A stretch of 64,000 nucleotides of DNA from Arcicella rosea (GTDB lineage: Bacteria; Bacteroidota; Bacteroidia; Cytophagales; Spirosomataceae): assembly GCF_040543805.1 (NCBI RefSeq), contig NZ_JBEUMS010000007.1, positions 186,001 to 250,000 on the forward strand. Direction: 5' to 3'. Every line of letters begins with the position of its first letter. Position 1 is the first letter of the stretch. The notes below the pieces were generated by a model. The model had not been told where the DNA came from. It saw only the letters and a program-made list of their open reading frames with translations, and did no database searches. The position numbers were made by a program, and so were the translations under genes. Shown here piece by piece: positions 25,298 to 34,427 of the stretch.

Positions 25298-27115
25298 ATG
25301 AACTCAATTTTGAATTTTTTCCCAGAAAATGTAATGTCAGCCGTTGGTTGGACATTGCTTCACTCAGTTTGGCAATTAATGGTACTTGCCATTGTTTTAA
25401 AAGTTGTTTTCTTGTTTTCAAAGAACTCAGCCATTAAGAAATATTGGTTTGGTTTTGCGAGTTTACTTTTTCAAGTTTTTGCAAGTATCGTTACTTTTTT
25501 AATTGTTTTTGAAGAAAATTCAGTTTCATCAATCACCCAAACTAATTTTACTTTCGATAAAATAGCTCAAACTAATTTAAGTACATCATCTACAACAGCT
25601 TCAGATATAAGTATTTGGATGGATTTTCAGGTATTGTTTTCAGAAAATGTAAATGTATTAGTAAGTGCTTGGATGATTGGAATGTTATTTTTGTCAGTCA
25701 GGTTGATGGGTGGTTATTTTTATACAGAACAATTACGTTGGAAGTACACCAAAACCATTCAAGGTGATACGCTAGTACTTTTTAATCAGCTTTTAGAAAA
25801 AGTAAATATTAAAAAAGGAATTAATTTGTTAGAATCTTCTTTGGCAACGAGTCCAATGACGATTGGTTTCTTGCAACCCGTTATTTTATTGCCAATTGGT
25901 TTAATTACAGGTTTGTCAAACAAAGAACTTGAAGCCGTTTTAGCGCATGAATTGGCTCATATCAAACGTCATGATTATTTAGTAAACATCATACAGTCAT
26001 TGGTTGAAATTATATTTTTCTTTCATCCAGCTACTTGGTGGATTTCTGCGAATATTCGTGAAGAAAGAGAAAATTGCTGTGATGATTTAGCGATTGAGTT
26101 ATGCGGAAATAAAGTTCATTTAGCGAAAGCATTAACCAAAGTTGAGATTTTCCAACAGCAAACTAATATGTCTTTAGCGATGGGTTTTGCAGGTAAGAAA
26201 CAAACTTTGTTAGGAAGAGTACATAGAATTTTAGGCGTAAAGAAAACAAATTCAGTGAATTATGCTGGTATTATTGTAATGTCTTTATTTGCATTGACTA
26301 CTTTGGTATTTATGAATTTGCCTAATAATGCTGATGCACAAACGATTCCACAAGCGCCAAAACCACCTAAGAAAGCCGATGCACCGAAACCACCTAAAAA
26401 AATAAATAAGACTGTGAGAATTGACCATAGCTTTGATAATAACCTTAATATCTCTAAGGGAAATATCTATATTAATGGAGAAAAGGTGCATCTTTCTCAA
26501 GTAGATAGTATCAAAGTATCGAAAGAATTAGTAGCCATTGAAATTCTTGAAAAGAAAATGGAACCTCACCAAAAGAAAATTGAGGAGCTTTCTAAACAAA
26601 TTTCTATTTATAGCCAGAAAATAAATGAGCATAGCCAGCCAATGAATAACTTTTCAATCAAAATTTCAGAATTGAGTAATAAGTTATCTAAGTTAGGTGA
26701 AAAGCAAGGTAGTATTGCTGAAAAGATGATTTCTTACAAAGAGGACTCACAAGCTAGGAAAAATGCTGAACAAAATATGAATCAGATTGAAAAAGAAATG
26801 AAGATGATTGAGCAGCAAATGGAAAAGTATGGTGATGAAATGGAAAAAATAGGAGAGAGAATGAACTTCAACAGCGCTCCAATTGACAGCCTGAGTAAAT
26901 TAATTGAGCTAGAAGCAAAACCAATTGAAGCATTGGGTAAAGAAATAGAATTTCGTGCTAAAGAAATTCATAAAGTACTCCCAGCCTCAGTAAGAGCAAA
27001 AATTAATAGTGCATTTAATGCTTTACCTGATGCACCAGAGCCACCAACTCCACCGACACCACCATCGCCTGCTGCAGCGCCAACACCGCCACCAGCACCA
27101 AGTATTAAGCCATAA
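25298..27115 (+). CDS. M56-family (BlaR1/MecR1-like) membrane metallopeptidase with coiled-coil and Pro-rich tail
   Basis: This is a 605-residue protein. The first 350 residues carry about four membrane helices and a cytoplasmic zincin domain with HELAH (His217-Glu218-His221) followed by RHDY and an EN-CCDDLAIELC region. The segment from about 355 onward is not a penicillin-binding domain as in BlaR1. It contains Lys/Pro-rich linkers, a long Met/Glu/Lys coiled coil (about 410-560), and a Pro-rich C-terminus (PEPPTPPTPPSPAAAPTPPP). The sensor input must therefore differ. It pairs with the repressor just upstream and is followed by a strong terminator. Confidence 0.9.
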   Translation: MNSILNFFPENVMSAVGWTLLHSVWQLMVLAIVLKVVFLFSKNSAIKKYWFGFASLLFQVFASIVTFLIVFEENSVSSITQTNFTFDKIAQTNLSTSSTTASDISIWMDFQVLFSENVNVLVSAWMIGMLFLSVRLMGGYFYTEQLRWKYTKTIQGDTLVLFNQLLEKVNIKKGINLLESSLATSPMTIGFLQPVILLPIGLITGLSNKELEAVLAHELAHIKRHDYLVNIIQSLVEIIFFFHPATWWISANIREERENCCDDLAIELCGNKVHLAKALTKVEIFQQQTNMSLAMGFAGKKQTLLGRVHRILGVKKTNSVNYAGIIVMSLFALTTLVFMNLPNNADAQTIPQAPKPPKKADAPKPPKKINKTVRIDHSFDNNLNISKGNIYINGEKVHLSQVDSIKVSKELVAIEILEKKMEPHQKKIEELSKQISIYSQKINEHSQPMNNFSIKISELSNKLSKLGEKQGSIAEKMISYKEDSQARKNAEQNMNQIEKEMKMIEQQMEKYGDEMEKIGERMNFNSAPIDSLSKLIELEAKPIEALGKEIEFRAKEIHKVLPASVRAKINSAFNALPDAPEPPTPPTPPSPAAAPTPPPAPSIKP

Positions 27116-27132
27116 TTAGGATTAACAATAAC

Positions 27133-27170
27133 AAAAAAGCATCTCTGGAAATTTCCAAAGATGCTTTTTT
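27133..27170. terminator. Terminator after the M56 gene
   Basis: The outer stem aaaaaagcatct (27133-27144) pairs with agatgctttttt (27159-27170), with an inner tggaaa/tttcca stem. Long A and T runs make it bidirectional, so it can also end the minus-strand tRNA-Leu transcript that finishes at 27173. Confidence 0.8.
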
Positions 27171-27172
27171 TG

Positions 27173-27256
27173 TGACAATGAGGAGACTCGAACTCCTACA
27201 GGATAACTCCCACTACCACCTCAAAGTAGCGTGTCTACCAATTCCACCACATTGCC
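27173..27256 (-). tRNA. tRNA-Leu (GAG)
   Basis: On the minus strand the acceptor GGCAATG pairs with CATTGTC (one G-T pair), followed by discriminator A. The anticodon loop TTGAGGT, flanked by CTACT/GGTAG, gives anticodon GAG. The long variable arm and the D-loop AATTGGTAGA fit class II tRNA-Leu. Length is 84 bases, and CCA is not encoded. Confidence 0.92.
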
Positions 27257-27267
27257 TAATGATGGTG

Positions 27268-27298
27268 CGAAATTAAAGAAAATTTGCTTAATTGCAAA
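27268..27298 (-). promoter_or_regulatory. Promoter of tRNA-Leu
   Basis: On the minus strand TTTG (27295-27298) is followed after 19 bases by TAATTTCG (27268-27275), one mismatch from TAnnTTTG. GCACC follows directly, as in the other two tRNA promoters in this window. Confidence 0.7.
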
Positions 27299-27395
27299 GG
27301 TTTTCAAAAGGTGAAGGAGCAAGTTTGCTTTTGTCTTTTTTAAACCTTTGAGAATCAAGTATAACAAACAAAGTAAAAAACAAAAAAATATTACA

Positions 27396-27794
27396 ATGGC
27401 ATTAGAATTTGAAGGTAATTTGATAAAAGTACTCAATGAAGTAACCGGTCAAGGAAAAAATGGAGCTTGGGTTAAACAAGATTTTGTACTTGAAACTGAA
27501 GATCAATATCCTAAAAAAGCTTGTTTCACTGCTTGGGGAGACAAATCAGCAGATTTAAAAACTTTCTCTTTAGGTGATAAACTTAGAGTTACTTTCAGTG
27601 TAGAATCTCGTGAATATAATGAAAGATGGTACACAGATTTAAGAGCTTACAGAATTGATTTGGCAAGTGATGCTCCAAGTGCATCTGCTCCAGTGGCTTC
27701 TTCAAGACCATCTTCAGCACCAGCTAGCAAGCCTGCAACTCCTGCAGCAGACCTTCCATCTTTCAGTGAAGACGATCAAGACTTACCATTTTAA
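27396..27794 (+). CDS. DUF3127 family protein
   Basis: The ATG at 27396 (MALEFEGNLIKV) is preferred over the longer frame from 27348, whose first residues are basic and unlike the family. The product is 132 residues. Residues 1-95 form a DUF3127 (OB-fold-like) domain: LEFEGNLIKVLNEVTGQGK, WVKQDFVLETEDQYP, FTAWGDKSADL, RWYTDLRAYRID. A Ser/Ala/Pro-rich linker and an acidic tip (EDDQDLPF) follow, recalling the C-terminal tail of single-stranded DNA-binding proteins. The function is not established. It may bind single-stranded DNA or a partner through that tail (inference). Confidence 0.85.
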   Translation: MALEFEGNLIKVLNEVTGQGKNGAWVKQDFVLETEDQYPKKACFTAWGDKSADLKTFSLGDKLRVTFSVESREYNERWYTDLRAYRIDLASDAPSASAPVASSRPSSAPASKPATPAADLPSFSEDDQDLPF

Positions 27795-27801
27795 GTATGA
27801 A

Positions 27802-27848
27802 TTTTAGGTGTTATTATATAATTTTTATGACTATAGTAACACCTAAAA
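27802..27848. terminator. Bidirectional terminator between convergent DUF3127 and ABC1 genes
   Basis: The 17-base arms ttttaggtgttattata (27802-27818) and tatagtaacacctaaaa (27832-27848) pair with a single wobble. Flanking A/T runs are present. Confidence 0.75.
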
Positions 27849-27851
27849 AAT

Positions 27852-29186
27852 TTAGCAAACCTTCAATGCGTTTGATCTGAGCCATTCTGGACGTGTTGTA
27901 GTTACTTTGGCTTTTAATTCGTTAAGAATAGAATATAAGCCAAAATAAGTACGGTTGATATACAAACCATGTTGTGAACCTCTGGCTACTTTAGAGCTTT
28001 TTAGCTCATCTAAGTTTTGTAATTTCTCTGCATATAAATATACACTTTCGAAATATTCGTCATCGGCAAAATCAAATTCTTCTACAGCGAAAGGCTTTCC
28101 AAGTAAAAAAATCATTTCTTTAAAAAGCTCAGTAAAAAATATTGCTTCTTTTTCAGAATCGGATTTTGTGATGAAATCCAAGGTTTTGAAAATTCTTGTT
28201 GTTTTATCATTATCATCCAAAGTATCAAAATTGATTAATGCGAAGTAATTATCATAAAATTCATCATTAATTACTTTAATGCAACCAAAATCAATAATTC
28301 CCATTGTCCCATCTTTTCTCATTAAGAAATTTCCGGGATGAGGGTCTGCATGAACTTTGCGAAGTGTATGTATCTGAAAATCATAAAAATCCCAAAGTGC
28401 CTGACCAATTTTGTTTCGAATTTCTTGTGAAGGATTTGTTTTCAGAAATTCATTTAAATGAAATCCTTCCAGCCAATCCATTGTCAGAATTCTTTCACAA
28501 GATAAATCAGCGTAATATTTTGGAAAAAATAAACCGTCGATGTGTGCGCAAGCCTCTGAGATTTCGACAGAGCGTTTTAATTCTAATAAATAATCAGTTT
28601 CTTCAATGAGCTTTTCTGCAACTTCACCCATGTACCTATCAACATCATTCTCATTTAAGCCGAACATTGCGATTGCAATTGGGCGAATCATTTTTAAATC
28701 ACTGCCAATACTTTCTGAAACACCTGGATATTGTACTTTAACCGCTAACGGTTTACCATTTTTAGTAGCCTTGTGTACTTGTCCGATAGAGGCAGCATTG
28801 CTTGCATTTATGTCAAAAGTATCATAAAGTTCTTGTGGCGATTTACCAAAATGTTTCCTAAACGTTTTCATTACTAAAGGTCCAGAAAGGGGCGGAGCAG
28901 AGTATTGAGACATAGCAAATTTTTCTCTGTAAGCTCTTGGCAACATTCCTTTGTCCATACTTAACATTTGTGTAACTTTGAGGGCAGAACCTTTCATCTC
29001 GCTCAAAGAGGAGTAGATGTCAGTAGCATTGTCTTGATGTAATTCGTCACGACTAATATTGGGGTCAATCATTTTTTTAACATTATGTTTTAAATAATTA
29101 CCACCAATTTTTACACCAGTCTTTACGAATTTTGTAGCTCTTGCAACCTTTGAAGTTGGTATCGAATTTTGTTCTTTCATTGTCAT
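27852..29186 (-). CDS. ABC1/AarF/UbiB-family atypical kinase
   Basis: This 444-residue protein has the ABC1 fold: KxGQ-like helix region (SALKVTQMLSM), the Ala-rich nucleotide loop region near ASNAASIGQVHKA, PLAVKVQYPG with the catalytic Lys, and HADPHPGNFL plus GIIDFGC for metal and phosphate binding. UbiB proteins are ATPases or kinases linked to ubiquinone biosynthesis in other bacteria. This phylum uses menaquinone, so the role is unclear. Two ATG codons are close together (29186 and 29180). A TetR-like gene 123 bases upstream on the same strand appears to accompany it. Confidence 0.88.
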   Translation of the reverse strand: MTMKEQNSIPTSKVARATKFVKTGVKIGGNYLKHNVKKMIDPNISRDELHQDNATDIYSSLSEMKGSALKVTQMLSMDKGMLPRAYREKFAMSQYSAPPLSGPLVMKTFRKHFGKSPQELYDTFDINASNAASIGQVHKATKNGKPLAVKVQYPGVSESIGSDLKMIRPIAIAMFGLNENDVDRYMGEVAEKLIEETDYLLELKRSVEISEACAHIDGLFFPKYYADLSCERILTMDWLEGFHLNEFLKTNPSQEIRNKIGQALWDFYDFQIHTLRKVHADPHPGNFLMRKDGTMGIIDFGCIKVINDEFYDNYFALINFDTLDDNDKTTRIFKTLDFITKSDSEKEAIFFTELFKEMIFLLGKPFAVEEFDFADDEYFESVYLYAEKLQNLDELKSSKVARGSQHGLYINRTYFGLYSILNELKAKVTTTRPEWLRSNALKVC

Positions 29187-29309
29187 AGAGAAAATCTATA
29201 CTCTTATTTTAAGTACCAAATAATATATTTGTTAAAATATTAACTTGTTGTTTATCAAATATGTTATGGCTATTTATATAAATAAAAAATTTAGAATATA
29301 TTTTTCCTG

Positions 29310-29942
29310 TTATCTGTTTTGAAACATGAATTTTGCAAAGTCAAGCACAGAATCTAGGGCAGATGAAGCCATCAAATCAAACGAAGTATTTACTGATTTT
29401 TCAATCATAGCATCTGTTTGTTCAAAGCCTTTTGTTTTATCTTTTACCCAAAAATCTAGTATCATCAAGAACTGTAACCAAAAGGCATCTGGGTATCTTT
29501 CATCAATAAATTTTCTAGGTTGTACTTCATTACTTTCTTTTCCTTCTAAAACCAAATCATGAGAAAATTCTTTAAAAGCAATTTTCAAGTCGGTCATGAA
29601 AACAGGCGTTTTTAATTTTCGTTTATCGATAAGTCGCCAAGTTTGTGAAGTGTAACTTCTATGTTGTTTAAGCACTTCAATCCATGTGTAGTAAAATGCT
29701 AAAAGCTTTTCACGAACACTATACGTAGCATATACTTCTTCGGATTCAATTTTGCTTTTGGTTTCATTGAAAAAACCGAGCCAAATAGCACTTTCTAAAA
29801 GCTCAAATGAATTATAGTGTTCATAGAATTCACTCTCTTTCATTTTCAATTTTTTAGTGAAAGCAAATACAGAAGGGGGTTGAGTTCCATTTTCAAGAAA
29901 GTACTCAATGTAGGCCTGTTTGATTTTTTCTACTTTATCCAT
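29310..29942 (-). CDS. TetR-like protein with atypical C-terminus
   Basis: This is a 210-residue helical protein. Residues 1-50 look like the DNA-binding HTH of TetR proteins (IKQAYIEYFLENGTQPPSVFAFTKKLKMKESEFYEHYNS), and the remaining 160 are helical. Such proteins in Bacteroidota are often encoded beside an ABC1 kinase, as here. The recognition helix KMKESEFYEHY lacks the usual TxxxxYYHF feature but is close. It could regulate the downstream kinase gene or act with it. The assignment rests on fold impression and context, so the regulator role is moderate. Confidence 0.72.
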   Translation of the reverse strand: MDKVEKIKQAYIEYFLENGTQPPSVFAFTKKLKMKESEFYEHYNSFELLESAIWLGFFNETKSKIESEEVYATYSVREKLLAFYYTWIEVLKQHRSYTSQTWRLIDKRKLKTPVFMTDLKIAFKEFSHDLVLEGKESNEVQPRKFIDERYPDAFWLQFLMILDFWVKDKTKGFEQTDAMIEKSVNTSFDLMASSALDSVLDFAKFMFQNR

Positions 29943-30048
29943 GTTTTTTCTTTTTTGTTATTCAGCAAGAAGGATATAATATCTACTTATTGATGCTGTA
30001 ACATACTGGTGAAGAGCTTTGTTTCTTATTCTTGGAATAATTGCAATA

Positions 30049-31347
30049 TTAACGTTGTACTAAAACTTTTTTTGAAATATATTCAGTAGCAGTTTTTACA
30101 TTAACAATGTAATATCCTGTTGCTAATGCTTCTGGATTCAAATAATAGAAACCACTTTTTTGTTTATTAAGATTTTTTTCTTGCATTAAAATGCCTCTGC
30201 CATCATAAAGCTGAATACTTAAATCTTGCTCATCTTTAAAAGTTACTCTTATTTTGATACTTCCGTCAGTTGAAGGGTTGATTGGATTTGGCTCAACAGA
30301 TGCTTGTAGTTTTTCAGTATCTGAAAGTGGTTCGGCATTATTTAGTAATTTTTGTCGCTTCATACTTAAGTTCAAGGCCGCTCTTGTTCTATTTTTTTGG
30401 TCGAGCGTAAAAACATTCATGCAACGGTCTGGAGAATAATCCATATAGTTCTCAATCATATTAGTAATTCTTTCACTACTACAGCTAGAAGTTAATTTAT
30501 CACAAGTTGTGTTTAAGTTCAAGCTCTCAATTTGAGGAGTATCATCACAGTAATCTGTTCCACAATTTTCATCTCCATTTGGATGTAAAAGTCCAAGCCA
30601 GTGACCTACTTCATGGGTTGTAGTTCGTCCTAAATTATAAGTCTGGCTTAAAGTACCGCAACAATTTCCAAAATTTTTATAGTCGATAATTACTCCATCG
30701 AATAATTCTTGTTCAGCAATATTTGAATTATTAGCACCTAATCCTTCGATTTTACTATCATAAGGGAAACTTGCATAGCCAATTACTCCGTTATTACCAC
30801 GAGTAACCCAAATATTCAGGTATTTTTCATTATCCCATTGAATAATTTCTGCAATTTGATTCTTTTCATTTACAAAATTGAACCCTGTTTGTTTGACATA
30901 GGTACGAGTAATACCTATTGTAGAATTACCATCTGGATCAATGTCTGCTAATTTGAAATTTATTTCCATATCGGCTCCTACTGGATTGATATTGTATCCA
31001 TTAGTGCCCAATTGACGCCGATAATCTTCATTTAAGATTTGAATTTGAGATTTAATTTGAGCATCGGTAATATTAACATTATTTGCTCCGCCTATTACAT
31101 TATTGATGTTGTTATGAAGAATGTGCACAACAACTGGAATGGTATAAATTTTATCTTCGACTCTTGCCGAACTACTTTTTCTTTGTGCCTGTATTACTTG
31201 AATTTGTGCTTCAAAATTTGCTTTTTTTTGATTCCAGTTGCTATACTTTTCTTGAAGCTTTTTGTCGTTCATTACTACTCCGCATTTGTCTTGGGCAGAT
31301 AGGATAGAGGGAATAAGTATTAAAAAGGAGGATAGTATTTTTTTCAT
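30049..31347 (-). CDS. Secreted M43-type zinc metalloprotease with T9SS sorting domain
   Basis: The ATG at 31347 is chosen because it starts a signal peptide (MKKILSSFLILIPSILSAQ); a longer frame begins at 31413. The 432-residue product has the metzincin zinc motif HEVGHWLGLLH followed by a Cys-rich segment (ENCGTDYCDDTP) typical of pappalysin/cytophagalysin (M43) proteases, then a Met-turn-like YMDYSPDRCM. The last 85 residues form a type A T9SS C-terminal domain (VEPNPINPS ... KSGFYYLNPE ... KKVLVQR), so it is exported by the type IX system. Confidence 0.92.
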   Translation of the reverse strand: MKKILSSFLILIPSILSAQDKCGVVMNDKKLQEKYSNWNQKKANFEAQIQVIQAQRKSSSARVEDKIYTIPVVVHILHNNINNVIGGANNVNITDAQIKSQIQILNEDYRRQLGTNGYNINPVGADMEINFKLADIDPDGNSTIGITRTYVKQTGFNFVNEKNQIAEIIQWDNEKYLNIWVTRGNNGVIGYASFPYDSKIEGLGANNSNIAEQELFDGVIIDYKNFGNCCGTLSQTYNLGRTTTHEVGHWLGLLHPNGDENCGTDYCDDTPQIESLNLNTTCDKLTSSCSSERITNMIENYMDYSPDRCMNVFTLDQKNRTRAALNLSMKRQKLLNNAEPLSDTEKLQASVEPNPINPSTDGSIKIRVTFKDEQDLSIQLYDGRGILMQEKNLNKQKSGFYYLNPEALATGYYIVNVKTATEYISKKVLVQR

Positions 31348-31374
31348 AATGAATATTTTTTGAACTAACGCAAA

Positions 31375-31420
31375 AACTGCTTTGATTTGTATTATTGACA
31401 AAATACAAATCAAAGCAGTT
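31375..31420. terminator. Long hairpin between PhoH and M43 genes
   Basis: The 17-base perfect arms aactgctttgatttgta (31375-31391) and tacaaatcaaagcagtt (31404-31420) form a stem between the phoH stop and the M43 start on the minus strand. The tails are weak, so it may instead be a leader hairpin of the protease mRNA. Confidence 0.55.
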
Positions 31421-31444
31421 GCGTATGTGTATAAATTTTAAGCC

Positions 31445-32407
31445 TTATTTTTCAGCTTCAGATTTTTCGTAAGCCATGATAATATCACGAACTAAACGGT
31501 GACGGACAACATCTTTTCCATCTAACTCTACGAAAGCAATGCCTTTGATATTATCAAGAATTCTACTTGCTTCTGCCAAACCAGATTTCACCTTTGTTGG
31601 TAAGTCAATTTGAGTTTTATCGCCAGTAATAATTACTTTAGATTGAATTCCCATTCTTGTCAAAAACATTTTCATTTGCATGGGCGTTGTATTTTGTGCT
31701 TCGTCTAATAAAATAAAAGCATTATTGAGAGTTCTACCACGCATATACGCCAATGGAGCTATTTCAATGACTCTGTTTTCGATAAAGTATTTTAGCTTTT
31801 CTGGCTGAATCATATCATCTAAAGCATCATAAATTGGACGAAGATATGGGTCAATTTTTTCTTTTAAATCACCGGGCAAAAAACCTAAATTTTCACCTGC
31901 TTCAACGGCTGGGCGAGTGATGATGATTTTCTTTACTTCTTTATTTTTTAAAGCTTTTACCGCAATGGCTACAGCCGTATATGTTTTTCCAGTTCCTGCA
32001 GGCCCAACAGCGAAAACAATATCATTTTTTGCCGCCGCCTCAACCATTTTTTGTTGGTTTGGCGTTTTTACTTTGATAACAACTCCCTTTGTACCATACA
32101 ATAAGACATCGTCTTCTTCTTTAAGATGTACTGTAGGTTCTGTGGAAGGATTTTTTTCAAGAGTAAGATAGGATTGAACTTGCTCCTTGGTAATCTTACC
32201 ATATTTTTGATAGTGTTGAATAAGCGAATCCATAATTTCGTTTATTCTTACAATTTCAGGCAATGAGCCTCTAATTGTAATTTCATTGCCACGAGAGATG
32301 ATTTTACTCTGAGGAAATGCCGCCGCCACTTGCTTAATATTGCTGTTTTCAACACCAAGAAAACCAACTAACTCAAGGTCTTCCAAGGTAATTATTTTTT
32401 CTGTCAA
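31445..32407 (-). CDS. PhoH-family ATPase
   Basis: This 320-residue protein is the short PhoH type. After an N-terminal KH-like region it has Walker A GPAGTGKT, the PhoH segment ITRPAVEAGENLGFLPGDL, and Walker B FILLDEAQN with an Asp-Glu pair. PhoH proteins are helicase-like ATPases linked to RNA metabolism. The gene is divergent from dnaB, with 250 bases between them. No ybeY or era gene is adjacent, which would be the usual company in other bacteria. Confidence 0.93.
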   Translation of the reverse strand: MTEKIITLEDLELVGFLGVENSNIKQVAAAFPQSKIISRGNEITIRGSLPEIVRINEIMDSLIQHYQKYGKITKEQVQSYLTLEKNPSTEPTVHLKEEDDVLLYGTKGVVIKVKTPNQQKMVEAAAKNDIVFAVGPAGTGKTYTAVAIAVKALKNKEVKKIIITRPAVEAGENLGFLPGDLKEKIDPYLRPIYDALDDMIQPEKLKYFIENRVIEIAPLAYMRGRTLNNAFILLDEAQNTTPMQMKMFLTRMGIQSKVIITGDKTQIDLPTKVKSGLAEASRILDNIKGIAFVELDGKDVVRHRLVRDIIMAYEKSEAEK

Positions 32408-32660
32408 ATCTGAAATAGTTAAAGTTTGATTAATATTCTACCTAAACTTAATAAAAAAATGCTTCAATTGTTTTATAATTTTGTATTAAATATCAAACAT
32501 TACTTTTAAACTTTGATTATCAATAAATTAGGAAATGTCAGTTTTTTTATTTCTCGGTTTTCTAAGAATTTCTTTGTAAAATTGTGTTACGGATAGAAAA
32601 TCTTCTTTTTTATTGCTAGAAAGAATTGTAATATCCTAATAAAAGGATTGAATATTGAGA

Positions 32661-34271
32661 ATGGAACTATCAAATCAAAATAACGGAAATTTTAAGAAAA
32701 ACGGAAATTTCGCTGGTGGAAGAATATCTGCTCAAAACAGATGGTTGGATACTGGCCTTGGTAAAATTCCACCTCAGGCTACAGATTTAGAAGAAGCGGT
32801 TTTAGGTGCTTTGATGTTAGAGCGTGATGCTTTGACTGATGTTATAGATATTTTAAAAGTTGAGTCATTTTATAAAGAAGCACATCAAAGAATTTATGGG
32901 GCGATTACGCAATTATTTGCTAATTCTGAGCCGATTGACTTATTAACTGTAAAAAACCAATTAGTAACTACTGGCGAATTAGAAATAGCAGGTGGTGTAC
33001 AATACTTAGCAGAACTTACCCAAAGAGTAAATTCTGCTGCCAATATTGAATTTCATGCCAGAATTGTTGTTGAACATTCTTTAAAAAGACAATTGATTAC
33101 GGTTTCTTCTGAGATTCAAAAAATGGCTTATGAAGATACGACTGACGTTTTTATGCTCTTAGATAAAATAGAGCAAGAATTGTTCAGAATTTCAGAAGCC
33201 AACATTCGTAAGAATTATTCTGATATGGGGCAAATTATGCGTTCTGCTTTATTGGAATTAGAATTAAAGAAAAATCAGAAAGAAGGATTGACGGGCGTGC
33301 CAACAGGTTTTACAGCTTTGGATAGAGTTACTTCTGGTTTTCAGAAAACAGAATTAATTATTATTGCGGCTCGTCCGGGTATGGGTAAAACCGCTTTAAT
33401 TTTATCTGCGTGTAGAAATGCGGCTGTTGACCACGGTCAAGCTGTTGCTTTTTTCTCTCTTGAGATGTCCTCTGTTCAATTGGTCAATCGTTTGATTTCA
33501 GCTGAAGCAGAATTAGAATCAGATAAATTAAGAAAAGGTAATCTTGCTCCACATGAATGGGCACAATTACATGCAAAAATTGGAAAGTTAACCAATGCAC
33601 CAATTTTTATTGATGATACTCCAGCACTTTCAATTTTAGAATTAAGAGCAAAGGCTCGTCGTTTGAAAGCTCAACACGATATTCAGATTATTGTGATTGA
33701 CTACCTTCAACTAATGTCAGGAGATTCTGGTGGAAAAGGTACTGGTAACCGTGAGCAAGAAATTGCGAATATTTCTCGTTCATTGAAACAATTGGCGAAA
33801 GAATTGAATGTACCAGTAATTGCACTTTCGCAATTGAGCCGTGCGGTTGAAACCAGAGGCGGTGATAAGAAACCACAATTATCAGATTTACGTGAATCTG
33901 GGTCGATTGAGCAAGATGCTGATATGGTAATGTTTATTTACCGTCCTGATTACTATGGAATTACGCAAGATGAAGCTGGAAATTCTGTGGCTGGAATAGG
34001 AGAGTTGATTATTGCAAAAAACCGTGCGGGTTCATTAGATACTGTTCAGTTGAGATTTATCGGTAAATACACCAAGTATTGCGATTTAGATGCTGGAGAC
34101 TACATGGGCTATGCTGGTGATAGCTTACAATCTTTCCAACAAATTGATAATCCTGCGGCAGCTTTTGAAACTGGTGGAAAAATGTTAGGAAGTAAAATAA
34201 ATAACTTACCATCTCAAAATCCTTCTTCTTCGTTTGGAAGTAATTTGCCTAATCAAGATGTTCCATTTTAA
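32661..34271 (+). CDS. dnaB: Replicative DNA helicase
   Basis: The ATG at 32661 (MELSNQNNG) is preferred to the in-frame TTG at 32655. The 536-residue protein has the DnaB N-terminal domain (PPQATDLEEAVLGALMLE), linker, and RecA-like motor with Walker A ARPGMGKTA, Walker B IIVIDYLQLM, and the LSQLSRAVETR and SGSIEQDADMV motifs. It unwinds the fork ahead of DNA polymerase III. No DnaB intein is present. The C-terminus has a Ser/Asn-rich tail ending NQDVPF, like SSB-type acidic tips. Confidence 0.97.
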   Translation: MELSNQNNGNFKKNGNFAGGRISAQNRWLDTGLGKIPPQATDLEEAVLGALMLERDALTDVIDILKVESFYKEAHQRIYGAITQLFANSEPIDLLTVKNQLVTTGELEIAGGVQYLAELTQRVNSAANIEFHARIVVEHSLKRQLITVSSEIQKMAYEDTTDVFMLLDKIEQELFRISEANIRKNYSDMGQIMRSALLELELKKNQKEGLTGVPTGFTALDRVTSGFQKTELIIIAARPGMGKTALILSACRNAAVDHGQAVAFFSLEMSSVQLVNRLISAEAELESDKLRKGNLAPHEWAQLHAKIGKLTNAPIFIDDTPALSILELRAKARRLKAQHDIQIIVIDYLQLMSGDSGGKGTGNREQEIANISRSLKQLAKELNVPVIALSQLSRAVETRGGDKKPQLSDLRESGSIEQDADMVMFIYRPDYYGITQDEAGNSVAGIGELIIAKNRAGSLDTVQLRFIGKYTKYCDLDAGDYMGYAGDSLQSFQQIDNPAAAFETGGKMLGSKINNLPSQNPSSSFGSNLPNQDVPF

Positions 34272-34360
34272 ATGCTTATGAAGTGATTAGTAATTAGTGA
34301 CTATTTTTTATAATAGGCTGATTATTATATAAATATCAAGATTTTGGTTGTAATAATTCA

Positions 34361-34409
34361 TAAAAGTAAAAAAGCTACTGATTTTGTATCGGTAGCTTTT
34401 TTACTTTTA
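34361..34409. terminator. Bidirectional terminator between dnaB and rlmD
   Basis: The arms starting taaaagtaaaaaagctac (34361) and ending gtagcttttttactttta (34409) pair over more than 20 bases with one mismatch. They lie between convergent genes. Confidence 0.85.
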
Positions 34410-34427
34410 TGACGTTGATATTTGAAA

